DNA of 64,000 nucleotides, taken from assembly GCA_035628505.1 (NCBI GenBank), contig DASPJR010000014.1:1-64000 (forward strand), in the 5' to 3' direction. The position numbers were made by a program, and so were the translations under genes. Shown here piece by piece: positions 1 to 8,624 of this stretch; position 1 is the stretch's first letter; the number at the start of each line of letters is the position of its first letter. Under the pieces are notes generated by a model. It was not told the DNA's origin and did no database searches. It saw nothing but the letters and a program-made list of their open reading frames with translations. Source of the stretch: DASPJR01 sp035628505. Lineage in GTDB: Bacteria; Planctomycetota; SZUA-567; H5-PLA8.

Positions 1-1305
1 CACGGTAAAGATCCGTCGTTTGTCGAGTCCACCACCGAGCCACAGACAATTCGAAGCTGGCGCGACCTGCACATCGACGTCGTCGAGCCCATAAAGGTCG
101 AGGCCGGAAGAACTCTTCGTCAGAAGCCGGCGGCTGTTTCGCTCTCGCAGCGCTTTGCGGACTGGGGCGCAGATGCGCAGAGCGTAGCCGCAGCGATCAA
201 CGCGCGCTTCGGCGAGTCTGCTGCAAGTTACCAGGCGCAGCGGCTGGATTCTTACGTCGCGGTGGATGCTTCTCAAATCGCGACGGTGGTGCGCTTCCTG
301 GCCGACGAGCCGATGCTGAAGTTCAACGTGCTCGCGAACCTGAGCGGGGTCGACCTCGGTGACAAGGGTTTGGCCGTCGTTTACCACTTGGAATCGTGGC
401 CCGAAAAAAGACGTGTGATACTCAGGGCAGTTTTGCCGCGCGAGAATCCTCGCATCCCGTCGATCACGGCAATACATCCCGCGGCGAATTGGAATGAACG
501 CGAGCTTTACGACATGTTTGGCATCGCCGTTCCCGGACATCCTGATTGGAACGAAGACGAGCCGGATGCCATGCGCATTCTGTGCGAGCACGGCTGGTCC
601 GGATTTCCTCTGCGCAAAGATTATGTCTGGCCCGAGTCATTCAACGGCATTCCTCTGCGCCGCCCGCCGCTCGATCCACGCAAGGGCATCTGGGTGAATC
701 TGGCGCGCTGTGCTGTCGACGAGCAGTGCGCGGTTGAGAAGAAAGCCATTCAGAGTAGTCAGCCGGAGCCTTCGGTGCCGGGTGCCGGAAAGCCGCTGGC
801 TGTTCCGAAAGCGCCCGCGGCGAAAGTACCGGTTCCGCCGAAGACGCCAGCGCCGCCTAACATTCCGCCGCCTCCGCCGCACGAGCCCGCCGCGGCAGCA
901 CCTGAAGACGAGCCCGAGAAGAATGTGCAGCCGCCTGCGTTCGCGCCGGCACATGTGGCTGAACCGGAAAACTTTGCCACGCCGGCCGCGATCGGAGCCG
1001 CGCCTCACATGGCCGAACGCGAGCCGATGACATCGGCGGAGATGATGACTGTCGATTCTCCGGAAGGGCGCTCCACGGTGCTCGTCGAGCGAACACCCGG
1101 GCACGGTACGCACGCCACAGTCGTCGATGAAAAGGACCGCGAAAAAGGCGACGAGAAAACATCGACGCTGCGCACGGACGTGCCAGGCGGGGATGCCTCC
1201 GAAGCGGTGCGCAGAGGTCAGGCTTCAGCCGCGCCCAAGCCTGCTGAAGATAAGCCGCGCGACGAAGATCGTCCGGCAACCCCGGCTGCTCCCGAGAGGA
1301 AGTAA
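1..1305 (+). CDS. nuoC: NADH-quinone oxidoreductase subunit C (partial, 5' end outside window)
   Basis: This is the 30 kDa-type subunit of the peripheral arm of complex I. The reading frame is open from the first base and has no credible start inside the window, so the gene begins upstream. The NuoC fold starts near base 150 (sequence around INARFGESAASY) and carries the family hallmarks NERELYDMFGI (about 490-520) and GFPLRKDY (about 600-625). From about base 740 to the stop the protein continues as a roughly 185-residue Pro/Ala/Glu-rich tail that ordinary NuoC lacks and that looks disordered. The roughly 50 residues before the NuoC fold are not recognised; they may be a fused domain or just a long N-terminus. 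Followed 5 bases later by nuoI. Family assignment is secure; the role of the tail is unknown. Confidence 0.9.
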   Translation, partial: HGKDPSFVESTTEPQTIRSWRDLHIDVVEPIKVEAGRTLRQKPAAVSLSQRFADWGADAQSVAAAINARFGESAASYQAQRLDSYVAVDASQIATVVRFLADEPMLKFNVLANLSGVDLGDKGLAVVYHLESWPEKRRVILRAVLPRENPRIPSITAIHPAANWNERELYDMFGIAVPGHPDWNEDEPDAMRILCEHGWSGFPLRKDYVWPESFNGIPLRRPPLDPRKGIWVNLARCAVDEQCAVEKKAIQSSQPEPSVPGAGKPLAVPKAPAAKVPVPPKTPAPPNIPPPPPHEPAAAAPEDEPEKNVQPPAFAPAHVAEPENFATPAAIGAAPHMAEREPMTSAEMMTVDSPEGRSTVLVERTPGHGTHATVVDEKDREKGDEKTSTLRTDVPGGDASEAVRRGQASAAPKPAEDKPRDEDRPATPAAPERK

Positions 1306-1310
1306 AATTT

Positions 1311-1949
1311 ATGCATGCGAACAATCGCGAACTGTCTCTGACCGAAATCCTCTCCACGGCATTGAGCGGAATGCGCGCGACTGCGCAGGCCGCATCGCTG
1401 CCCGAAGTGACTGAAGAGTATCCTGACACGCGCCCAGCGCTGCCGTGGGGCACGAAGGCCCAGCTCTACGTGGAGGTGCTCGACTGCATCAGCTGCTACA
1501 AGTGCGCGAAGGCCTGCCCGAGCGACTGCATCCGCATCGATTCGGTGCGCGCCGCGGCTGGCACGCTGGCGGACACCAGCGACGGACACAAGCGTACGTT
1601 CGAAGTGATTCGCTTCGACATCGACATGAGCCAGTGCTGCTACTGCGGGCTCTGCACGGGCCGCTCGTCGTATGTCCCTGCGGAATCGAAAGATGATCCG
1701 GCGGCGCTCGCCGCAGCCGACAAGATTGCCGCGTGCCCGACGGACTGCATCAACTTCTATCCGCGCTATGAGAACGCGACGGAGGACGCCGGCAACCTTG
1801 TCTACCACTTCGCGAACTACAGTTTCGACGAAGCGCAGACGCGCTGGAATCTGCTGACGCCCGACAAGCGCCGCACCACGCACCCGGGAAAACCCGAAGC
1901 GGACTATGAAGGAGCGCCGCGCGACATTCCCGATCCGAGGCACGCATGA
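1311..1949 (+). CDS. nuoI: NADH-quinone oxidoreductase subunit I, 2x[4Fe-4S] ferredoxin-like, with interrupted second cluster motif
   Basis: This 212-residue ferredoxin-type subunit would carry electrons between iron-sulfur clusters N6a/N6b in the complex I arm. Motif one is canonical (CISCYKCAKACP, about 1486-1521). Motif two starts normally (CCYCGLC, about 1636-1656), but the fourth cysteine-proline does not follow after three residues. An ACPTDC segment that matches the expected continuation appears 26 residues after the third cysteine (about 1732-1749). This looks like a 23-residue insertion between Cys III and Cys IV. The first 50 residues and the last 45 are also not typical of NuoI. 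The start has a GAGGAAG ribosome-binding site inside the end of nuoC. Its position between nuoC and nuoD supports the assignment. Confidence 0.85.
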   Translation: MHANNRELSLTEILSTALSGMRATAQAASLPEVTEEYPDTRPALPWGTKAQLYVEVLDCISCYKCAKACPSDCIRIDSVRAAAGTLADTSDGHKRTFEVIRFDIDMSQCCYCGLCTGRSSYVPAESKDDPAALAAADKIAACPTDCINFYPRYENATEDAGNLVYHFANYSFDEAQTRWNLLTPDKRRTTHPGKPEADYEGAPRDIPDPRHA

Positions 1950-3265
1950 GCTCAGACATCCGCGACGACTGGTTTGCCCGCGATCCAGACATGCTTGAGC
2001 AGGAGAAGCAGCCGGACTCGGTGCACTTCGGCGAGCTGCCGCCGTCGGAACAACTAGAAGAGGAACCGGCGCGAAACCTTAAGGCGAGCGCGACGCCCTC
2101 ACGCGGGTACCGCCAGAAAATTGAATTTGTCACGCGCGGCCAGAAAGACCTTGGCGAATCGATGCTGATGAACATGGGTCCGCAGCATCCCAGCACGCAC
2201 GGCGTCCTGCGCATTGAGCTGGTCATGTCCGGCGAAGTAATTCAGGACGTACGTTGCCACATCGGTTACATGCACCGCTGCGCGGAGAAGGAATCTGAAA
2301 ATTCGACATACATCCAGGCTGTGCCTTACACCGATCGACTCGATTACGTCGCGCCGATGACCAATGCGTATGCGTACAGCCTGGCCGTTGAACGCCTCAT
2401 GGGCCTGAGCGTGCCCGCCGAGGTCGAGTTCCTGCGCATGGCGATCAACGAACTCGAACGCATTGCCAGCCATCTTCTGGCGATCGCCACGTTCGGAATC
2501 GACCTCGGCGCGTTTACGCCATTCCTGTATGCCTTCGAAGCCCGCGAGCGCATCCTGAAATTCTTCGAACTGCTTTCCGGCGGGCACCTGCTCTACAATT
2601 ACATCTGGCCAGGCGGCGTGCAGCGCCAGCCTCCTTCCGATTTTCACGCCCGCATGGAGGAACTGCTGCGCGATGTCGAAACGGCGATGAGCACTGAGAT
2701 TGATCCGGTGCTGACAGGGAACAGGATTTTTGTCGACCGGACCGCGAAAATTGGAATTCTTACGCCCGAGACCGCACTCGCCTATGCGATTACCGGTCCC
2801 AACCTGCGCGGATCAGGAATTTCACGGGATCTTCGCCGCGACGAACCTTGCGCACGCTATCACGAGCTCGATTTTGAAGTCTGCATCGGCAAGGGCGAGT
2901 ATGGCCCGATCGGCTCATGCCTGGATCGCTACCTGGTCCGTGTTGCCGAGATTCGCGAAAGCATCAAGCTCGTGCGCCAATGCCTGCCGCGCATTCCAGA
3001 AAAGCAGTTTGACGTGCACGCAGGCCTTCCCGCGACGTGGAACGCACCCGCCGGTGAATGCTACTTCCGCTTCGAGACCGCGCGCGGCGAACTCGGGATT
3101 TTTCTGATTTCAGACGGAAGCGCCAAGCCTTACCGCTGCAAGTACCGCTCGCCGGGATTCCACTCCATCCAGGTCATCCCCGAGATTTCGCGCGGCTGTT
3201 ACATGGCCGACATGCCCGCGATTATCGGCAGCCTCGACTTTGTGATGTGTGAGGTGGATCGGTGA
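1946..3265 (+). CDS. nuoD: NADH-quinone oxidoreductase subunit D (49 kDa subunit)
   Basis: This is the quinone-site subunit of complex I, 439 residues. The diagnostic MGPQHPSTHGVLR stretch is at about residues 76-88 and the C-terminal GSLDFVMCEVDR matches the family ending (usually GSLD..MGEVDR). The central HIGYMHRCAEK and YTDRLDYVAPM segments are also typical. The start codon overlaps the nuoI stop (ATGA), so translation is probably coupled. Compared with usual NuoD the N-terminus has about 65 extra acidic residues before the first conserved motif. NuoC and NuoD are separate here and nuoI lies between them, unlike the common C-D order or the NuoCD fusion of enterics. Confidence 0.95.
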   Translation: MSSDIRDDWFARDPDMLEQEKQPDSVHFGELPPSEQLEEEPARNLKASATPSRGYRQKIEFVTRGQKDLGESMLMNMGPQHPSTHGVLRIELVMSGEVIQDVRCHIGYMHRCAEKESENSTYIQAVPYTDRLDYVAPMTNAYAYSLAVERLMGLSVPAEVEFLRMAINELERIASHLLAIATFGIDLGAFTPFLYAFEARERILKFFELLSGGHLLYNYIWPGGVQRQPPSDFHARMEELLRDVETAMSTEIDPVLTGNRIFVDRTAKIGILTPETALAYAITGPNLRGSGISRDLRRDEPCARYHELDFEVCIGKGEYGPIGSCLDRYLVRVAEIRESIKLVRQCLPRIPEKQFDVHAGLPATWNAPAGECYFRFETARGELGIFLISDGSAKPYRCKYRSPGFHSIQVIPEISRGCYMADMPAIIGSLDFVMCEVDR

Positions 3266-3277
3266 TGCTTTGCATCA
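3263..3277. terminator. short hairpin between convergent nuoD and DUF1501 gene
   Basis: TGATGC / GCATCA arms of 6 bases around a TTT loop begin at the nuoD stop codon. There is no long U tract, so termination is only possible, not shown. It abuts the heptamer array at 3271. Confidence 0.25.
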
Positions 3278-3281
3278 TGCA

Positions 3282-4745
<1,464 letters not shown>

Positions 4746-4749
4746 CGCA

Positions 4750-7700
4750 TCACCTCTTGGTCACCGTTTCATCCAGATTCATCACCACGCGGGCCAGAGC
4801 GGTCCATGCCGCACGTTCGGCGGCGTCGCCCTCGCCAGCGCCGGCCAGCTTCGACGCATTTTCTGCTTTGGTTTTAAATGCTTCGCGCTGTTTCGAGACG
4901 AATGCCAGCAGCATCGTGATCTCGCCGGCTTCGGGCGGCCGCACCAGGCAGCGGCGGAAAATCTCAGTGACGCGCTCGGCATCGGTGCCCTGCTTTTTCA
5001 CGGCTTCACGGCCGAGCTGTTGCGCGGCTTCGTGGAACATCTGGTCGTTGAGCAGCGTCAGCGCCTGCAACGCGGAGTTCGACACTTCGCGGCGCGCGAG
5101 ACAGGATTCGCCGGTTGGTCCGTCGAAGGTGTTGTACATCGCGAACGGCGCGGTGCGCTTGATGAAGGTGTACAGGCTGCGGCGATAGCGGTCTTCGCCG
5201 CTGCTGGCGGTCCAGTTCACGGCGCCGTACGTGCCTTCAGAGGTGACGCTCGCCGGCTGCGGCGGGTAAACGCCAGGCCCGCCCATTTTTGCTGAGAGCA
5301 GGCCGGCAGATTTCAGCGCGCTGTCGCGGATGATTTCGGCTTCGAGGCGGAAGCCCGGGCCGCGCGCGAGAAGCACGTTCGCCGGATCGCGCTGCGCGAG
5401 CTCGGGCGTGACCACTGCTGATTGTCTGTACGTGGCGCTCGTAACGATAAGTTTATGGAACTTCTTCACCGACCAGCCCTGCTTGACAAACTCAAGCGCC
5501 AGCCAGTCGAGCAACGCCGGATGCGACGGCATTTCTCCCTGATAGCCGAAATCTTCGAGCGTGCGGACCAGTCCGCGCCCGAAGAAGGCTTGCCAGTGAC
5601 GGTTAACCGTCACACGCGCGGTGAGCGGATTTTCAGGCGCCAGCAGCCACTGCGCAAAGCCGAGACGATTGTTTGGAGCGCCAGCCGGCATTTTCGGCAG
5701 GAACGCAGGAATGCCCGCGGCGACCGGGTCTTTCGGCTGCGTGTATTCGCCGCGATGGTAGAGCACGGTCTTGCGCGGGTTGTTCGCCGGCCGCTCGCGA
5801 AGCGCCAGCGTCGTCTGCAATTTCGGAATCGAATTGCGGAGGTTTTCAATTTCCTTGCGCGCAGCGGAGAGCTCAGGCGCTGTTTCAAGAAACCGCTGGA
5901 AGAGCGCGTCCTTTTCTTCGGGCGTGCGCTGTGCGGCCGGCTTCGTCAGTAGCGCTTCGACGTTCGCGGGATGACCGCGCGCTTCGGCCCCGGTGCTGCC
6001 GGCGACAGAAATTCTGAAATGACCCAGCGGGCAGGCGAAGTGGCGTTCGAACATCATCTGCAGCTCAAGCGAGCCATCCAGATCGACGGGCTGCTCCAGC
6101 ACAAAAACCGCCGCGTTCGCTTTTCCTTGTGCGCCATTCACCGACCAGCCCGAGGACATGTTGCCGTCCTGCGTCTGCAGCGCGCCGTTCTTATTATCCT
6201 GCGGGAATGACTGCGTGGCTTTCGCGACTTTCAGCCGCTTTCCGCCCAGCAGGATGTGGAACTCGCTCAGAAAGAAGTCGCCTTTCGGGCCTTCGTAGTA
6301 GCACATGCCCGGCCCGTTGTTCGGGAGGCTCTCGTGCGGCAGCACTTCCAGGCGCAGCGCTGCGATCTTCTGAAGCTTCGCATCGAATTTCAGCGTGTAG
6401 GTGTCGCTCTTGGTGACATCGCCGCTGCCGAGCAGCGAGCCGTCCGGCTGAATTTCCAGGTGCGGCATGTTCGTCTTGATGTCCGTCGGCCGCAGAACCT
6501 GCCAGGCCACAGCTTTCTCCGCTTCGGTTTTCTCCCATTCGGCGAAACGCGACTCTATAACCTCCTTGCGGCGTGCTTCAGGCGGCCGCGTGTCGGTGAT
6601 TTCGGCGCCGAGCGAAAGCCGTAAGCGTCCGATGACGTGCTGCGTGCCGTAATTCTGATCGAGCTTGACCGTCCAGAGTCCTCCTTCAGGAAGCTCCACC
6701 GGCTTTTCGAAAACGAACGTCGCGCTGCGGTCTTTCATCTCGGTCTTCGTGTTGCCATCGTCAATGGCCCAGCCCGTTTCGGGCTTGCCGTCGATCGCGT
6801 GCGCGATGTCGAAATCCTTCTGCGAGAAGTCAGCTGTTGCTTTTGCAACCTTCAGCACGTTTGCCGCGTCAGGCGTCTTCTTTGGCGCGACGCTGATCGA
6901 GAGTTCAGACAGAACGAAATTGCCGTGTGGCGTGCGGCCGGGGCCGGCTTTGCCGTCTTTGAGCACGTCAAGCTTCAGCCGGCTGAACGCGCCGGGGCCG
7001 CTTTCAAAGGTGAGTGTGTAGCTGTCTTTGTCAGGCGCGCTGCCGCTGAACTTCACCGCGCCGTCAGCTTCGACGCTCGCCGGGACACCGCTGGCGGCCG
7101 TCACCTTCGGCTGGGTTTTCTTCCAGTCCATATCGCTCGAGATCTGCCACTTCGCAGGAAGCTCTTTCGTAAGTTGAGCGATCTTCGTTTCGATCTCTTC
7201 GCGCCGCTTTTCGCGGGCAGCATCGGGAATGCTGTAATCGGGCTCGTCCGTGTTATTCAGATATGCGAAGAGGCCGAAATATTCTGTATGCGTGATCGGA
7301 TCGTATTTGTGCGTGTGGCACTGGCAGCAGCCAACTGTCAAACCCAGCCACGCGGTCGAGGTCGTATTGATACGATCGACGACGGCGTAGTAGTGGAACT
7401 CGAGCGGATCAATACCGCCTTCTTCGTTGAGCATCGTGTTGCGGTGGAAGCCGGTCGCGACGATATCATCGGCCGTCGCGTTCGGCAGCATGTCTCCGGC
7501 AAGCTGCTTGAGGGTGAACTGATCGAACGGCATGTCGGCATTCAGCGCGCGCACGACCCAGTCACGGTACGGCCAGATCGTTCGCGCGCGGTCTTTTTCG
7601 TAGCCGTTGGTATCGGCATAACGCGCCAGATCCAGCCAGCGCCGCGCCCAGCGTTCACCGTATTGCGGCATCGCCAGCAGCTTGTCGACGAGTTTGTCAT

Positions 7701-8322
7701 AAGCGTCCGGCGCGGTGTCTTTGACGAAAGCGTCGGCCTCTTCTGGCGTGGGTGGAATGCCAATGAGGTCCAGATACAGGCGCCGCGCAAGCGTATAACG
7801 ATCCGCTTCCGGCGACTGTTTGAGGTTTTCCTTTTCCAGGCGGGCGAGAATGTGCGCGTCTATCGGATTGATCACGCGGCCGCTTTCAGGCTTTACGGCT
7901 GGAACAGGAGCTTCGGACGGCCGCACAAAAGCCCAGTGCGCATCGTACTTGGCGCCCGAGGCGATCCAGTCCTTCAGAATGCTTTTTTCCTTCTCACTTA
8001 GAACGCGCTTGGTCGAAGGCGGCGGCATGATCTCTTCGCTGTCGGTCGTCACGATGCGCTTGATCAGCTCGCTCGCGTCGGGCTTGCCGGGAACGATGGC
8101 CTTCTCGCCCGACTTCGCTTCCTTCAGAGCCTCTTCGCGGATATCCAGACGCAGCGCCCCCTTGCGGGTTTTGTCGTCCATGCCGTGGCACTTGAAACAA
8201 TACTGCGAGAGGATCGGCCGGACATCACGGTTAAAATCGACTTCCGCGGCAAAGGATGAGGCCGCCAGAAAAAGCGCAAGCAGACTGAGCCGGACGGGCA
8301 GGGAAGGCGGGCGGGCTGCCAT
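4750..8322 (-). CDS. secreted cytochrome c (PSCyt1) - DUF1549 - DUF1553 protein
   Basis: A 1190-residue exported protein typical of the PVC group. Residues 1-26 are a signal peptide. A planctomycete-type cytochrome domain follows with heme motif CFKCH (residues 42-46) and a downstream MPPP methionine that could be the axial ligand. DUF1549 covers about 150-370 and holds a second CxxCH (CCQCH in GLTVGCCQCHTHKYDP). DUF1553 covers about 870-1150 (RVTVNRHWQAFFGRGLV; SCLARREVSNSALQALTLLND). Between them lie two similar lectin-like modules (about 395-570 and 605-790). It is the first gene of a two-gene operon with the DUF1501 gene. A redox role at the cell surface, perhaps in polysaccharide breakdown, is inferred. 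Confidence 0.92.
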   Translation of the reverse strand: MAARPPSLPVRLSLLALFLAASSFAAEVDFNRDVRPILSQYCFKCHGMDDKTRKGALRLDIREEALKEAKSGEKAIVPGKPDASELIKRIVTTDSEEIMPPPSTKRVLSEKEKSILKDWIASGAKYDAHWAFVRPSEAPVPAVKPESGRVINPIDAHILARLEKENLKQSPEADRYTLARRLYLDLIGIPPTPEEADAFVKDTAPDAYDKLVDKLLAMPQYGERWARRWLDLARYADTNGYEKDRARTIWPYRDWVVRALNADMPFDQFTLKQLAGDMLPNATADDIVATGFHRNTMLNEEGGIDPLEFHYYAVVDRINTTSTAWLGLTVGCCQCHTHKYDPITHTEYFGLFAYLNNTDEPDYSIPDAAREKRREEIETKIAQLTKELPAKWQISSDMDWKKTQPKVTAASGVPASVEADGAVKFSGSAPDKDSYTLTFESGPGAFSRLKLDVLKDGKAGPGRTPHGNFVLSELSISVAPKKTPDAANVLKVAKATADFSQKDFDIAHAIDGKPETGWAIDDGNTKTEMKDRSATFVFEKPVELPEGGLWTVKLDQNYGTQHVIGRLRLSLGAEITDTRPPEARRKEVIESRFAEWEKTEAEKAVAWQVLRPTDIKTNMPHLEIQPDGSLLGSGDVTKSDTYTLKFDAKLQKIAALRLEVLPHESLPNNGPGMCYYEGPKGDFFLSEFHILLGGKRLKVAKATQSFPQDNKNGALQTQDGNMSSGWSVNGAQGKANAAVFVLEQPVDLDGSLELQMMFERHFACPLGHFRISVAGSTGAEARGHPANVEALLTKPAAQRTPEEKDALFQRFLETAPELSAARKEIENLRNSIPKLQTTLALRERPANNPRKTVLYHRGEYTQPKDPVAAGIPAFLPKMPAGAPNNRLGFAQWLLAPENPLTARVTVNRHWQAFFGRGLVRTLEDFGYQGEMPSHPALLDWLALEFVKQGWSVKKFHKLIVTSATYRQSAVVTPELAQRDPANVLLARGPGFRLEAEIIRDSALKSAGLLSAKMGGPGVYPPQPASVTSEGTYGAVNWTASSGEDRYRRSLYTFIKRTAPFAMYNTFDGPTGESCLARREVSNSALQALTLLNDQMFHEAAQQLGREAVKKQGTDAERVTEIFRRCLVRPPEAGEITMLLAFVSKQREAFKTKAENASKLAGAGEGDAAERAAWTALARVVMNLDETVTKR

Positions 8323-8624
8323 GGGATACTCCGCGACGTTGTGTTACGAATCGTGATATTTGTCATACAAAAAAAGTGAGCTTGTGGCTAGGTTTATTTC
8401 AAGAATTGTCCGCAATAAAGCGCGGGATCCTGCGTCTATATTAGGGAAGATTTTGGAACGGCTGAGCCTGCCGGAACGCACATGTGCGTTTGTGGACAGA
8501 TTTGGAACCAAAGGCAGGCTCGGCCATGCTGCACGGTGCAACTTTTTTCAGAGTTTCGATGGTCGCCCCTCCTTAATATAGTGAGCGGGCCGGCGACACG
8601 CCGGCGGTCCCAGGAGCTTTCGCC
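8323..8624. other. divergent intergenic region with nested palindrome
   Basis: This 302-base gap separates the minus-strand cytochrome operon from the plus-strand hydrolase and must hold promoters for both. No gene is seen. The left 130 bases are AT-richer; the middle holds a strong inverted repeat described separately; the right end has a GC-rich repeat (GCCGGCGACACGCCGGC, 8589-8605) and the AGGAGC ribosome-binding site (8612-8617) of the next gene. Confidence 0.7.
8460..8525. promoter_or_regulatory. 13-bp inverted repeat enclosing a perfect 16-bp palindrome
   Basis: Arms GGCTGAGCCTGCC (8460-8472) and GGCAGGCTCGGCC (8513-8525) pair over 13 positions with one G-T wobble, leaving a 40-base loop. 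Inside the loop is the exact palindrome AACGCACATGTGCGTT (8475-8490). The wobble pair hints that the structure acts as RNA. It could be an mRNA leader, a small RNA or a protein-binding site; the family is not recognised. Confidence 0.55.

Noticed and set aside
6637..8001. 454-residue plus-strand open frame opposite the cytochrome-DUF1549 gene
   Set aside because: It lies entirely antisense to a protein with clear heme and DUF1549 motifs; Arg/Val-rich composition is that of a shadow frame in GC-rich DNA.
8323..8440. Sigma-70 promoter TTGTCC...TATATT at 8406-8442
   Set aside because: Spacer is 25 bases, too long for a normal promoter.
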